Of a DNA stretch of 36,935 bases, positions 1 to 9,160 are shown piece by piece. Made by a program: the position numbers and the translations under genes. Source of the stretch: an uncultured Clavibacter sp. (GTDB lineage Bacteria > Actinomycetota > Actinomycetes > Nanopelagicales > Nanopelagicaceae). Under the pieces are notes generated by a model. That model was given only the letters and a program-made list of their open reading frames with translations. It was not told the DNA's origin and ran no database searches. The stretch covers positions 1 through 36,935 of the forward strand of contig CAKZXY010000062.1 of NCBI GenBank assembly GCA_937883945.1, read 5' to 3'. Position 1 is the stretch's first letter; every line of letters starts with the position of its first letter.

Positions 1-891
1 GAACTTATCTGAAAGGCGGACTGAGTTATTCGCGTTCTGATATTGAACCGAGATAATGTCCTTGCCTCCGAGGTCCATGTCAAAGCCAGCATCGCGAAGT
101 GCGCGAATCTTGTCTTCTTCATTGACCTTTGTCTCGATAAATTCTTCGATATCTGGGTGATCAACATCTAGAACAACCATCTTTGCAGCGCGGCGTGTAG
201 CACCACCTGACTTGATTGTTCCAGCGGACGCGTCAGCACCACGCATGAATGAGACAGGACCAGATGCTGTTCCGCCGGACTTTAGAAGCTCCTTTGATGA
301 ACGGATGCGAGACAAGTTAAGTCCTGCTCCTGATCCACCCTTGAAGATCATTCCTTCTTCGCGGTACCAGTTAAGAATGCTGTCCATAGTGTCATCAACT
401 GACAAGATGAAACATGCTGAAACCTGCTGTGGTTGGTTTGTTCCAACGTTGAACCACACTGGTGAGTTGAATGAGAAAATTTGGTGCATGAGCATGTGTG
501 TTAGCTCGTGCTCGAAGATCGTTGCATCTTTATCCGTTGCAAAGTAACCGAATTCTTTTCCGGCCTTTGTGTAGGTAAGTACAACGCGATCGATGACCTG
601 CTTAAGAGACCATTCGCGATTTTCGGCACCTACTGCGCCACGGAAGTACTTGGTGGTTACGATCGTTGAAGCATTTACTGACCAGAAGTCAGGGTACTCA
701 ACACCGTGTTGTTCAAATACAGTCTCACCGGTTTTCCAGTTCGCCTGAACAACGTCGCGTCGCTCCCACTTAACTTCATCGTAAGGATGAATTCCTTCAG
801 TTGTATAAATGCGTTCGATCGTTAAGCCCTTACCCTTTACGGTGTTATGAGCTTTGATCTTGATTGGTCGGTTGATGACCGTATCTGACAT
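1..891 (-). CDS. nrdJ: Class II (adenosylcobalamin-dependent) ribonucleoside-diphosphate reductase, N-terminal part; gene runs off the left edge
   Basis: Manual reverse translation from ATG at 891 gives MSDTVINRPIKIKAHNTVKGKGLTIERIYTTEGIHPYDEVKWERRDVV...FNVGTNQPQQVSACFILSVDDTMDSILNWYREEGMIFKGGSGAGLNLSRIRSS..., open to base 1. This is a class II RNR pattern. It is not in the ORF track, presumably because it is truncated at the edge. Confidence 0.93.
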   Translation of the reverse strand, partial: MSDTVINRPIKIKAHNTVKGKGLTIERIYTTEGIHPYDEVKWERRDVVQANWKTGETVFEQHGVEYPDFWSVNASTIVTTKYFRGAVGAENREWSLKQVIDRVVLTYTKAGKEFGYFATDKDATIFEHELTHMLMHQIFSFNSPVWFNVGTNQPQQVSACFILSVDDTMDSILNWYREEGMIFKGGSGAGLNLSRIRSSKELLKSGGTASGPVSFMRGADASAGTIKSGGATRRAAKMVVLDVDHPDIEEFIETKVNEEDKIRALRDAGFDMDLGGKDIISVQYQNANNSVRLSDKF

Positions 892-913
892 TTTTATTTT
901 CCCGTCTTCTCTT

Positions 914-1450
914 TTAACGATTGCTCGTTGTTGTTTGATTAGTTTTTAACGATGGGGCATCGCTTTTTTCATTTACTTCGTTTGCGCTGTGGGAATTCGC
1001 GCTCGAAGGCACTGCTCGCAGTAACGCGATCTCGCCTTCGAAATCTTCAAGGGAGGAGAAGTTACGGTATACCGAGGCATAACGCAGGTAGGCGACCTCA
1101 TCTAATTCGCGAAGTGGCGGCAAGATAGCCATGCCAACCTCTTGAGCTTCGATCTCTGCCTGTCCTGTGGAGCGAAGCGCCTCTTCAACCCTCATTGCAA
1201 GTAGCGCTAGATCATCATCATCAACTGGCCGGTTCTGGCAGGCCTTACGAACACCGTTGATAACTTTCTCGCGGCTAAAGGGCTCTGTTGCTCCACTGCG
1301 TTTGATGATGGAGAGAACTGCTGTTTCAGATGTTGAAAAACGTGAACCGCATTGGGTGCACTCTCTTCTGCGACGAATTGAGCTGCCTTCATCACTTGGA
1401 CGCGAGTCAATGACTCGAGAATCCTCATAACGACAGAAGGGGCAGTTCAC
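914..1450 (-). CDS. nrdR: Transcriptional repressor NrdR (zinc ribbon plus ATP-cone)
   Basis: [42 protein letters not shown] zinc ribbon and ATP-cone domain. The ORF is listed to 1468, but a GTG at 1450 with an upstream GAGAGGA fits the NrdR N-terminus better. Confidence 0.95.
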   Translation of the reverse strand: MNCPFCRYEDSRVIDSRPSDEGSSIRRRRECTQCGSRFSTSETAVLSIIKRSGATEPFSREKVINGVRKACQNRPVDDDDLALLAMRVEEALRSTGQAEIEAQEVGMAILPPLRELDEVAYLRYASVYRNFSSLEDFEGEIALLRAVPSSANSHSANEVNEKSDAPSLKTNQTTTSNR

Positions 1451-1515
1451 GGCGTGTCGTCCTCTCAATCCTGGGCATTTCCTGAAATCGGGTGTATTGG
1501 AGCCTTAGGTGCCAA

Positions 1516-1531
1516 CCACTACTTATGGAAG
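1516..1531. promoter_or_regulatory. Candidate degenerate NrdR box (distal)
   Basis: CCACTACTTATGGAAG. The 10-nt core matches CWATATATWG at 7/10 positions, exactly 31 bp from the stronger box at 1547. Confidence 0.4.
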
Positions 1532-1546
1532 CATATCCCAATTCAA

Positions 1547-1562
1547 CCCCAATATCTAGGGG
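1547..1562. promoter_or_regulatory. Candidate NrdR box
   Basis: CCCCAATATCTAGGGG, a 16-bp near-palindrome whose core CAATATCTAG resembles the NrdR box consensus ACACWATATATWGTGT; located upstream of nrdR. Confidence 0.5.
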
Positions 1563-1614
1563 TAAGAGTAAAGCAACGGTTGAGAGTTCCGCAACTTATA
1601 AAGAGTATGAGCCT

Positions 1615-1998
1615 CTACGGGCGTGTCGGGATATAGATCTTCTGGCCAGCTTGGAGGTTTGGCGATTTCAAGTTATTGACTTCAACAATATCTGCAACCA
1701 GGGCTCGTCTATCAGCCTGCGGCGCGATCCCCTCAGCAATTGACCAGAGGGTATCTCCTGGCTTCACGCTGATCTTGAGATAAGGGCTAGAGATCGACTC
1801 GCTATTAGATCCTGCCGTTGCGCCATTAAATGCTGCATAGCCAGAGAGAAGCAGTATGGAGAGTGAAGAGATGACTGCCAACCTTGCCAGCCCTCGACCA
1901 CGGGGGGTTAGTCGCAGAGCTGCTGGGCCTTGATTTATAGGGGTTTTCACGCGCCTGGCATCTTTAGCAAGGAACGGATTGATGGCGATCGTCGTCAT
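1615..1998 (-). CDS. Single-pass membrane protein with C-terminal LysM domain; positional analogue of ChiZ/DivS
   Basis: Basic N-terminal tail, hydrophobic segment AVISSLSILLLSGYAAF, and LysM YLKISVKPGDTLWSIAEGIAPQADRRALVADIVEVNNLKSPNLQAGQKIYIP. Divergent from lexA and next to nrdR. Confidence 0.85.
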   Translation of the reverse strand: MTTIAINPFLAKDARRVKTPINQGPAALRLTPRGRGLARLAVISSLSILLLSGYAAFNGATAGSNSESISSPYLKISVKPGDTLWSIAEGIAPQADRRALVADIVEVNNLKSPNLQAGQKIYIPTRP

Positions 1999-2054
1999 CT
2001 TCTCTCTCCAGATACTTCTAGAACCGAACTAATCCAAGAGTGGGGATACTCTTC

Positions 2055-2066
2055 GAACGTCTGTTC
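2055..2066. promoter_or_regulatory. LexA-binding SOS box in the LysM/lexA intergenic region
   Basis: CGAACGTCTGTTCT contains GAAC-N4-GTTC, the actinobacterial SOS box core. Confidence 0.8.
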
Positions 2067-2112
2067 TAAGAGCAAAGGTACACCTCCCCACCGACATCGG
2101 CAAGTTTTTTTA

Positions 2113-2124
2113 GAACATTTGTTT
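2113..2124. promoter_or_regulatory. Second, imperfect SOS box proximal to lexA
   Basis: AGAACATTTGTTTG: GAAC-N4-GTTT, one mismatch in the core, 33 bp before the lexA ATG. Confidence 0.5.
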
Positions 2125-2157
2125 GATTTATTCGCAACTTTGTTCTAAACTCCAGCT

Positions 2158-2829
2158 ATGAGCAAAAAACCTTCAAAGCTAAGCGAGCTGCCAGATGGCC
2201 CCGTTGATGAAAATGGCCTCACTCCAAGGCAGACCAAGATCCTTCTAGCAATCAAAGAGGCGATGGAGACAAATGGCTACCCCCCTTCAATGCGTGAGAT
2301 CGGTGAAGCTGCAGGGCTCTCCTCCCCATCAAGTGTTAAATATCAATTAGAGGCCCTTGAAGCCAAAGGCTGGATCCGTCGCGACCCATCTCGTGGTCGA
2401 GCTTTAGAAGTTTTAACTCCAGGTGATGAGAGATTTGAAGATATTAAGCCAGAGCGAACTCATAACGTTCCATTAGTTGGTCGAATTGCAGCTGGTGGCC
2501 CAATTCTTGCAGAACAAAATGTTGAAGAGGTATTTCCCCTTCCTGCATCACTTGTTGGTGAAGGTGATCTCTTTATGCTTAAAGTCGTTGGAGATTCAAT
2601 GATCGACGCTGCAATCTGTGATGGAGACTTTGTTGTTATCCGCTCTCAGAAAGATGCTAACAAGGGCGAGATTGTTGCAGCGATGATAGATGGTGAGGCA
2701 ACTGTTAAGACCTTTAGTAAGAAGAGCGGTCAGATCTGGTTATTGCCAGCAAATGATAGCTACCAACCTATTGATGGAAATCAAGCAGAGATTCTTGGAG
2801 TGGTAACAGCAGTTCTTCGCTCGCTCTAA
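2158..2829 (+). CDS. lexA: LexA SOS repressor
   Basis: N-terminal wHTH ([63 protein letters not shown]), Ala-Gly cleavage site (RIAAGGP), catalytic Ser in GDSM and Lys in EATVKTF. Confidence 0.98.
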   Translation: MSKKPSKLSELPDGPVDENGLTPRQTKILLAIKEAMETNGYPPSMREIGEAAGLSSPSSVKYQLEALEAKGWIRRDPSRGRALEVLTPGDERFEDIKPERTHNVPLVGRIAAGGPILAEQNVEEVFPLPASLVGEGDLFMLKVVGDSMIDAAICDGDFVVIRSQKDANKGEIVAAMIDGEATVKTFSKKSGQIWLLPANDSYQPIDGNQAEILGVVTAVLRSL

Positions 2830-2832
2830 ATA

Positions 2833-4278
2833 TTAATTAACAGAGTACTTCTCAAGGGCGTGCGCTAGAGATCCATCAACTAAGGCATGAAGCGATGTTC
2901 CTTCAGGTAAATACTCTTGACTTAAAATCTCGCCATGTTCATGGATCTGACTTACCAAATCCCCTCTCTCATATGGAAGCACAGTTCTTATCTCAATCCT
3001 TGGCCTTGGAAGAGATGATTCAATAGCGCGGATGAGTTTTTCAATACCAACTCCGCTATGAACTGAGACCAGATAAGCATCAGGTTCTTGGATCAATACC
3101 TGAGCAATTACCTGCGGATCTGCAATATCTGCCTTATTTAAAGCGATAATCTCTGGAATCTTTGCTCCCCCAACATCAGCTATTACCCCTCTAACTGCCT
3201 TAATCTGACCTAGCGGATCTGCATGTGAGCCATCAACTACATGAACGATTACATCAGCTCCTGAGACCTCCTCTAGCGTTGATTTGAATGCATCAATTAA
3301 GTCATGGGGCAGGTGTTTAACAAATCCCACAGTGTCACTTAGCGTGTAGGTGCGACCATCACGTGTCTCTGAGCGTCTAACAGTTGGATCTAGCGTTGCA
3401 AAGAGAGCGTTCTGTACTAAAACTCCAGCATTGGTTAAACGATTTAATAGCGATGATTTACCAGCATTGGTATATCCCGCAATTGCAACTGAGGGAATAG
3501 AGTTTCTCTTACGCTCTTGTCTCTTTGTATCTCGGGCGACTTTCATATCGCCAATCTCTCTGCGAAGCTTTGACATCTTGTCGCGGATTCTGCGGCGATC
3601 GACCTCTATCTTTGTTTCACCAGGGCCGCGGCCACCAATTCCACCTGCCTGGCGAGATAGTGAATCACCCCAGCCGCGAAGGCGGGGCAACATATAACTC
3701 ATCTGAGCTAACTCAACTTGGGCCTTACCCTCTTTGCTCTTGGCATGTTGCGCGAAAATATCCAAAATCAGCGCAGTGCGATCAACTACTTTGACTTTCA
3801 CCTTATCTTCTAAATTTCTTAATTGAGAGGGGCTTAGCTCTCCATCACAGACAACGGTATCGGCCCCAGTTGATTTAACAATTGCCTTTAACTCGCTAAC
3901 TTTTCCAGAGCCAATAAAGGTTGCTGGATCTGGTTTATCACGGCGTTGAATAAGGGCATCTAATACTTTTGATCCTGCAGTCTCAGCTAGCGCAGCAAGC
4001 TCCTCCATAGAGTTTTCTGCATCTTTAACACTTCCCTCAGTCCAAACTCCAACGAGAATTACTCGCTCAAGTCTTAACTGGCGATATTCGGCCTCAGAGA
4101 TATCACTTAACTCAGTTGAGAGGCCAATAACTCTTCTAAGCGCCTGTCGATCGCTTAGATCTTGCTGCGTTGATTGAAATGAATCAGGGATAAATATCTC
4201 AGAGTCAAACTCTGCTGCTACCTGCTGGCTCTCAGAGATTAGATCCTCTATCTCTGGCAGCTCTTTTTTCTTAGCCAA
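2833..4278 (-). CDS. hflX: GTPase HflX
   Basis: GYTNAGKSSLLNRLTNAGVLVQNALFATLDPTVRR G1/G2 motifs, DTVGF, NKAD. The listed start is 4296; a TTG at 4278 (AKKKELPEIED) overlapping the dapF stop is an alternative. Confidence 0.95.
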   Translation of the reverse strand: MAKKKELPEIEDLISESQQVAAEFDSEIFIPDSFQSTQQDLSDRQALRRVIGLSTELSDISEAEYRQLRLERVILVGVWTEGSVKDAENSMEELAALAETAGSKVLDALIQRRDKPDPATFIGSGKVSELKAIVKSTGADTVVCDGELSPSQLRNLEDKVKVKVVDRTALILDIFAQHAKSKEGKAQVELAQMSYMLPRLRGWGDSLSRQAGGIGGRGPGETKIEVDRRRIRDKMSKLRREIGDMKVARDTKRQERKRNSIPSVAIAGYTNAGKSSLLNRLTNAGVLVQNALFATLDPTVRRSETRDGRTYTLSDTVGFVKHLPHDLIDAFKSTLEEVSGADVIVHVVDGSHADPLGQIKAVRGVIADVGGAKIPEIIALNKADIADPQVIAQVLIQEPDAYLVSVHSGVGIEKLIRAIESSLPRPRIEIRTVLPYERGDLVSQIHEHGEILSQEYLPEGTSLHALVDGSLAHALEKYSVN

Positions 4279-5077
4279 GATAAGGCTCCAAATCAAAATC
4301 TTTTATTAATACCGCAGGACCAGATAACGTGGCGTTGGAGTGTGGATCAATTTCTACAACCAATCTTCCACCTGGTGGATTAATCACCCATTTAGCTGGC
4401 AATTTCATCCCCTTCTTTAAAGTTGCAGCTAGAGCAACTGCGCAGGTTCCAGTTCCGCAAGATCTCGTCTCCCCGCTTCCCCGCTCATGAACTCTCATTG
4501 CAAGTTCGCCATTTTCTAGAAATTGAACAAATTCAACGTTAACACCCTCTGGATACTCCTCTTTTGGGCGAACCACTGGTGGGTCTTTTAAATCACCGAC
4601 ATCATCAAGGGAATCAACAAAGACCACTGCATGGGGATTTCCGATATTTAAGTTATAACCGCTCCAGACTTTGCCATTATTGGCAGCTGTAATTTCGCCA
4701 TCGATTACTTCAACCTGCCCCATATTTACACTGATATCTCCTGCCACATCTGCGCTTAAATACTTAGCTCCATCACGAGTTAGTATTGAAAAAATCCCTG
4801 CGCCTTGATGGCCTCTATCTACTAAATACCTAGCCATAACTCTGATTCCATTGCCACACATCTCGGCAAGGGAGCCATCTGCGTTTCGATAATCCATAAA
4901 CCACTTACCATCGCGCTTTATTACTCTTATTAGCCCATCTGCGCCAATGCCGCTTGCCCTATTGCATATCGCTGCTGTCTGTTTTGAAGAGAGATTATTC
5001 TCATCATCTGGATCAAAGAGGATTACAAAGTCATTCTCAGTGCCATGGCCATAGGTGGCGGTAAGTGGAGCTTTCAT
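4271..5077 (-). CDS. dapF: Diaminopimelate epimerase
   Basis: Catalytic-Cys motifs AEMCGNGIRVMARYL and SGETRSCGTGTCAVA. Confidence 0.97.
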   Translation of the reverse strand: MKAPLTATYGHGTENDFVILFDPDDENNLSSKQTAAICNRASGIGADGLIRVIKRDGKWFMDYRNADGSLAEMCGNGIRVMARYLVDRGHQGAGIFSILTRDGAKYLSADVAGDISVNMGQVEVIDGEITAANNGKVWSGYNLNIGNPHAVVFVDSLDDVGDLKDPPVVRPKEEYPEGVNVEFVQFLENGELAMRVHERGSGETRSCGTGTCAVALAATLKKGMKLPAKWVINPPGGRLVVEIDPHSNATLSGPAVLIKDFDLEPYLG

Positions 5078-5985
5078 CTAGGGCCAATAGTAGAGGAGAT
5101 GATTTCCTCTAGCAGTTGCTGCCTTGAACTCCCTTTAATCCAAGTAATTCGCTCATCTCTTGAAAACCAGGTCTCCTGCCTTCTGGCATATTGCCTAGTT
5201 GCCCGCTTTGTTTCCTCTTTAGCTTCGCTCTCACTTAACTCGCCTTTGGCAAACTTAATTACCTGGGCATAGCCAAGGGCAGCTTGCGCTGTTCTTGCCT
5301 CCAATAACCCTTGCGAAATAAGGCCTTTTACCTCATCTACTAGCCCTTCATCCCACATCTTTTCAACTCGAGTATCAATGCGAGATGCAAGAGATGAGCG
5401 CTCCATGACAAGGCCAAATTGCTTGGCAAGTGGATACTTACTACTTCCAACTCTTGGCAGATTTGCGGTGTAGGGCTTGCCAGTTAATTCAATAACTTCA
5501 AGTGCTCTAACGACTCTTCTTAAATTCTCCTTAGGAATTGCTGCCGCTGCTGCTGGATCTAACTTGGCAAGCCTTTGATGCATAACATCCTGACCCAACT
5601 CTTGCCCTTGCTTAGCAATCTTCTCCCTTAGCGCTGGATCAGTATCTGGAAAATTAAGATCATCTAAAATTGCCTTGATATAGAGCCCAGTTCCGCCAAC
5701 AACAATTGCTGGTTTATTTAGCTCTAATAGCTGGTCAATTATATTTCTAGCATCGTTTTGATACTGAGCAACAGATGCCTCTTGATTAACCCTTAAAACA
5801 TCTAGCAAGTGGTGCGGGATTCCTCGCCGCTGACTAAGTGGCAGCTTGGCAGTTCCAATATCCATGCCTTTATAGAGCTGCATTGAATCGGCATTTACTA
5901 TCTCTCCCCCAACAGCCTCAGCAAGTGATAAAGCTAAATCACTCTTGCCAGTTGCAGTTGCTCCGCAGATAACAATGACGCTCAT
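5074..5985 (-). CDS. miaA: tRNA dimethylallyltransferase
   Basis: [17 protein letters not shown]-loop, [28 protein letters not shown]. Confidence 0.97.
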   Translation of the reverse strand: MSVIVICGATATGKSDLALSLAEAVGGEIVNADSMQLYKGMDIGTAKLPLSQRRGIPHHLLDVLRVNQEASVAQYQNDARNIIDQLLELNKPAIVVGGTGLYIKAILDDLNFPDTDPALREKIAKQGQELGQDVMHQRLAKLDPAAAAAIPKENLRRVVRALEVIELTGKPYTANLPRVGSSKYPLAKQFGLVMERSSLASRIDTRVEKMWDEGLVDEVKGLISQGLLEARTAQAALGYAQVIKFAKGELSESEAKEETKRATRQYARRQETWFSRDERITWIKGSSRQQLLEEIISSTIGPR

Positions 5986-7403
5986 TTATAGTGAACGCTC
6001 TTTAAAGTCGGCATTCCTAGCGCTACCCCTTTTGATTCTGCCTCAGCTTTTCTGGAGCTAAAGGCATCCCCGCCTCTAGTTGGGCGGATGCTGACGCTAT
6101 CTTTATCGCCAAGGATGAAGTGAGCCTTTGTCTCTTTAATGGTTAACTCAGCAATATCTCCTGGCCTGGCAGTAGCTGGGGCTTCAAAGTGAACGAGACG
6201 AAAATCTCTACTCTTTCCAGTTGCGCTAGAGCCATCAATATCAGTGATTAATACTTCAACTCTTTTTCCAAGAACTTCGCTATTTACCCGGGCTGCCACT
6301 TGATTTATCTGCTGGTGGAGGCGGTCATAGCGCTCAGCAACGATCTGCTCTGGAATCTGATTCTCCATAACAGCAGCCGGGGTGCCTGGACGCTTTGAAT
6401 ATTTGAAGCTATATGCGGCGAGAAAGCCAACCTCACTACAGAGATCAAGAGTGGCTTGAAAATCTGCCTCGCTCTCGCCAGGAAATCCCACAATAACATC
6501 GGTAGTAATACTTGCTTGGGGAAGAGCGCTTCGAACTTTGCTAATGATTGAGCGATAGCGATCGACTCGATAGGAGCGGCGCATCGCTGCCAAGATTGCA
6601 TCAGATCCAGATTGCAACGGCATATGAAGATGGGGCATGACATTTTTTGTCTCAGCCATTGCTTGGATTACATCATCTGTGAAATCTCTTGGATGAGGAG
6701 ACATAAAGCGAACTCGCTCAAGGCCCTCAATTTCGCCGCAGGCTCTAAGCAATTTGGCAAAGGCTGCCCGATCGCCAAAGTCCACGCCATAGGCATTTAC
6801 ATTCTGACCTAGAAGAGTTATCTCAATAACTCCATCTGCAACAAGAGCTCTAATCTCACTTAATATCTCATCGCTACTTCGATCCTTCTCTCTGCCTCGA
6901 AGCGCTGGAACTATGCAGAAGGTGCAGGTGTTATTACATCCAACTGAAATTGAGACCCAGGCAGAAAATGGTGAATGTCGCCGAGCTGGAAGAGTTGAAG
7001 GAAAGTGTTCTAACGATTCTTTAATTTCAATCTGCGCTCTTTTTTCAACCCTTGCTCTCTCAAGTAGCGCGGGGAGTGAGCCCATATTGTGAGTTCCAAA
7101 AACCACATCAACATAGGGAGCTTTCTCTAAGATTACTCCCTTATCTTTCTGAGCAAGACAGCCACCAATTGCTATCTGCATCTCTGGTCTCAATTTCTTT
7201 GTTGGCGCCAGGAAACTTAAGTGGCCATATAACTTGTTATCAGCATTTTCTCTAACTGCGCAGGTATTAAAGACGATTAGATCAGGATCAGATCCATCAG
7301 CTGCAGGGATATAGCCAGCAGCATCTAGCGAGCCTGCGATACGTTCAGAGTCATGAACATTCATCTGGCAGCCCAGAGTTTGAATTACATAGGTACGGCT
7401 CAC
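5982..7403 (-). CDS. miaB: tRNA-2-methylthio-N6-dimethylallyladenosine synthase MiaB
   Basis: [16 protein letters not shown], radical [25 protein letters not shown]-terminal TRAM domain. Confidence 0.96.
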   Translation of the reverse strand: MSRTYVIQTLGCQMNVHDSERIAGSLDAAGYIPAADGSDPDLIVFNTCAVRENADNKLYGHLSFLAPTKKLRPEMQIAIGGCLAQKDKGVILEKAPYVDVVFGTHNMGSLPALLERARVEKRAQIEIKESLEHFPSTLPARRHSPFSAWVSISVGCNNTCTFCIVPALRGREKDRSSDEILSEIRALVADGVIEITLLGQNVNAYGVDFGDRAAFAKLLRACGEIEGLERVRFMSPHPRDFTDDVIQAMAETKNVMPHLHMPLQSGSDAILAAMRRSYRVDRYRSIISKVRSALPQASITTDVIVGFPGESEADFQATLDLCSEVGFLAAYSFKYSKRPGTPAAVMENQIPEQIVAERYDRLHQQINQVAARVNSEVLGKRVEVLITDIDGSSATGKSRDFRLVHFEAPATARPGDIAELTIKETKAHFILGDKDSVSIRPTRGGDAFSSRKAEAESKGVALGMPTLKSVHYK

Positions 7404-7437
7404 TAGCGAATCGTACCTATCTATCTATCGAGCTAAT

Positions 7438-7935
7438 TTATGAGCGCGAAATTCCCAGCTCTGCCAATACTCGAGAGACAACATGGCCAGAAAATCCTCG
7501 CCTTGATAAGGCTCCATGTAATCTGCGGTATGCCACCTCAGGTGCAAGGCTAGTAACGGCTCTCGCCTTACGTTCGGCAAAAGTCATCGCATTGGCAAAC
7601 TCTTCATCATCGCTAATATCACTTGTGATCCACTCAATTATCTCTGGCGAGATTCCTTTTGAGCGAAGCTCTCCGCTAATTATTCGCTTTGAGACCTTCT
7701 TAGTTCTCTGCCGTGATTCACTCCAGTAGCGAGCAAACTCGTGATCATTGATAAAGCCTTGCTCGGCAAGGCGGAAGAGAACTGCGTTTGCAATCTCTTC
7801 TTCGATGCCGCGAGATTTGAGAAGCTTAAAGAGCTCCCCCCTACTTTTCGCCCTTCGACCAAGTGCCATAAGGGCAATGGTCTGAGCTACTTGGTAGGGG
7901 TCGCTCTCAACTTCTACTGAATTAGAACTCGACAT
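7438..7935 (-). CDS. recX: Regulatory protein RecX
   Basis: RecX repeats ([55 protein letters not shown]), immediately downstream of recA. The ORF is listed to 7962; the internal Met at 7935 is the likelier start. Confidence 0.92.
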   Translation of the reverse strand: MSSSNSVEVESDPYQVAQTIALMALGRRAKSRGELFKLLKSRGIEEEIANAVLFRLAEQGFINDHEFARYWSESRQRTKKVSKRIISGELRSKGISPEIIEWITSDISDDEEFANAMTFAERKARAVTSLAPEVAYRRLHGALSRRGFSGHVVSRVLAELGISRS

Positions 7936-9007
7936 CAGCTGCGGCTTCATCGATTGCAGCAACTAGAGCTGGATCGACATCGCTCGCGGCAAAGTGAGCC
8001 CGGATCTTGCTTTCAATTTCATTAGCTAGAGCAGGATTATCAAGAAGGAATTGGCGAGAGTTCTCTTTACCCTGGCCGAGTTGATCTCCCTCATAGGTAA
8101 ACCAAGCTCCGGATTTCTTCACAATTCCAAGATCCACGCCCATATCTAGAAGGCTTCCCTCTCTAGAAATTCCAATGCCGTAGATGATGTCAAACTCTGC
8201 CTGCTTAAATGGCGGAGCCATCTTATTTTTCACAACTTTGACGCGGGTACGATTTCCAACCGCTTCTTGTCCATCTTTTAGAGTTTCAATACGACGGATA
8301 TCCAAACGGACTGAGGCATAAAACTTAAGCGCTTTTCCACCAGTTGTGGTTTCAGGAGAGCCAAAGAAAACACCGATCTTGTCACGGAGCTGATTAATAA
8401 AGATTGCTGTTGTCTTTGTCTGACTTAGCGCGCCAGTTATCTTTCTTAAAGCCTGTGACATCAAGCGAGCCTGAAGTCCCATATGGGAATCTCCCATCTC
8501 GCCTTCAATTTCAGCGCGAGGAACAAGTGCTGCAACGGAGTCAACTACAATTAAATCAAGCGCTCCAGAGCGAACTAACATGTCCATAATTTCAAGTGCT
8601 TGCTCGCCAGTATCAGGCTGAGAAACTAGAAGCGCATCAATATCAACTCCAAGTTTCTTGGCATATTCAGCATCAAAGGCATGCTCGGCATCGATAAATG
8701 CTGCAATGCCGCCGCTTTTCTGTGCATTAGCAATTGCATGCAGAGTTAGCGTTGTCTTACCTGATGATTCAGGTCCAAAGATTTCAACAACTCGGCCACG
8801 TGGTATGCCGCCAATTCCTAAGGCGATATCAAGAGCGATGGATCCAGTTGGAATAACCTCAATTGGAGTTGCTGTTCGATCGCTCATCTTCATTACTGAA
8901 CCCTTGCCAAACTGACGTTCGATTTGAGCAAGCGCGGTATCTAGGGCTTTCTGCCGTTCGGCAGAGGGTTTTGCTTTTTCATTTGGATCTTTGGCTTCTT
9001 TAGCCAC
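7922..9007 (-). CDS. recA: Recombinase RecA
   Basis: [16 protein letters not shown] Walker [36 protein letters not shown]. The ORF opens at 9058; GTG at 9007 ([11 protein letters not shown]) with upstream GAGAGG is a likely start. Confidence 0.98.
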   Translation of the reverse strand: MAKEAKDPNEKAKPSAERQKALDTALAQIERQFGKGSVMKMSDRTATPIEVIPTGSIALDIALGIGGIPRGRVVEIFGPESSGKTTLTLHAIANAQKSGGIAAFIDAEHAFDAEYAKKLGVDIDALLVSQPDTGEQALEIMDMLVRSGALDLIVVDSVAALVPRAEIEGEMGDSHMGLQARLMSQALRKITGALSQTKTTAIFINQLRDKIGVFFGSPETTTGGKALKFYASVRLDIRRIETLKDGQEAVGNRTRVKVVKNKMAPPFKQAEFDIIYGIGISREGSLLDMGVDLGIVKKSGAWFTYEGDQLGQGKENSRQFLLDNPALANEIESKIRAHFAASDVDPALVAAIDEAAADVEF

Positions 9008-9109
9008 GGTCTTGCCTCTCTTCTCTCGTATTTGGCTCCAGAAGGTACGGAATGCCACTGACGGCCTGACTTTGCAGTCGGCGGAAATGTGGAACCGCTC
9101 TGGTTGGGT

Positions 9110-9130
9110 ATAACAGCTCGCCGCTGTTAT
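9110..9130. repeat. Perfect 8-bp inverted repeat with 5-bp spacer (operator-like, or hairpin in the recA leader)
   Basis: ATAACAGC-TCGCC-GCTGTTAT, read directly in the recA/P450 divergent intergenic region. Confidence 0.85.
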
Positions 9131-9146
9131 GGGGATAAGTCTAGCC

Positions 9147-9158
9147 GAACATCTGTTC
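9147..9158. promoter_or_regulatory. LexA-binding SOS box in the recA/P450 divergent region
   Basis: CGAACATCTGTTCT (GAAC-N4-GTTC), nearly identical to the lexA box CGAACGTCTGTTCT. Confidence 0.85.
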
Positions 9159-9160
9159 TA

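Noticed and set aside
212-547. 111-aa plus-strand ORF
   Set aside because: Antisense to nrdJ, which reads cleanly on the minus strand across 1-891.
1167-1743. Several plus-strand ORFs (1167-1430, 1454-1636, 1492-1743)
   Set aside because: Antisense to nrdR or crossing the nrdR/LysM intergenic region; no recognisable domain.
2134-2145. Third SOS box candidate GCAACTTTGTTC before lexA
   Set aside because: The left half does not match GAAC at the required spacing.
1930-2148. 72-aa plus-strand ORF upstream of lexA
   Set aside because: Overlaps the LysM 5' end and the SOS-box intergenic region; composition looks non-coding.
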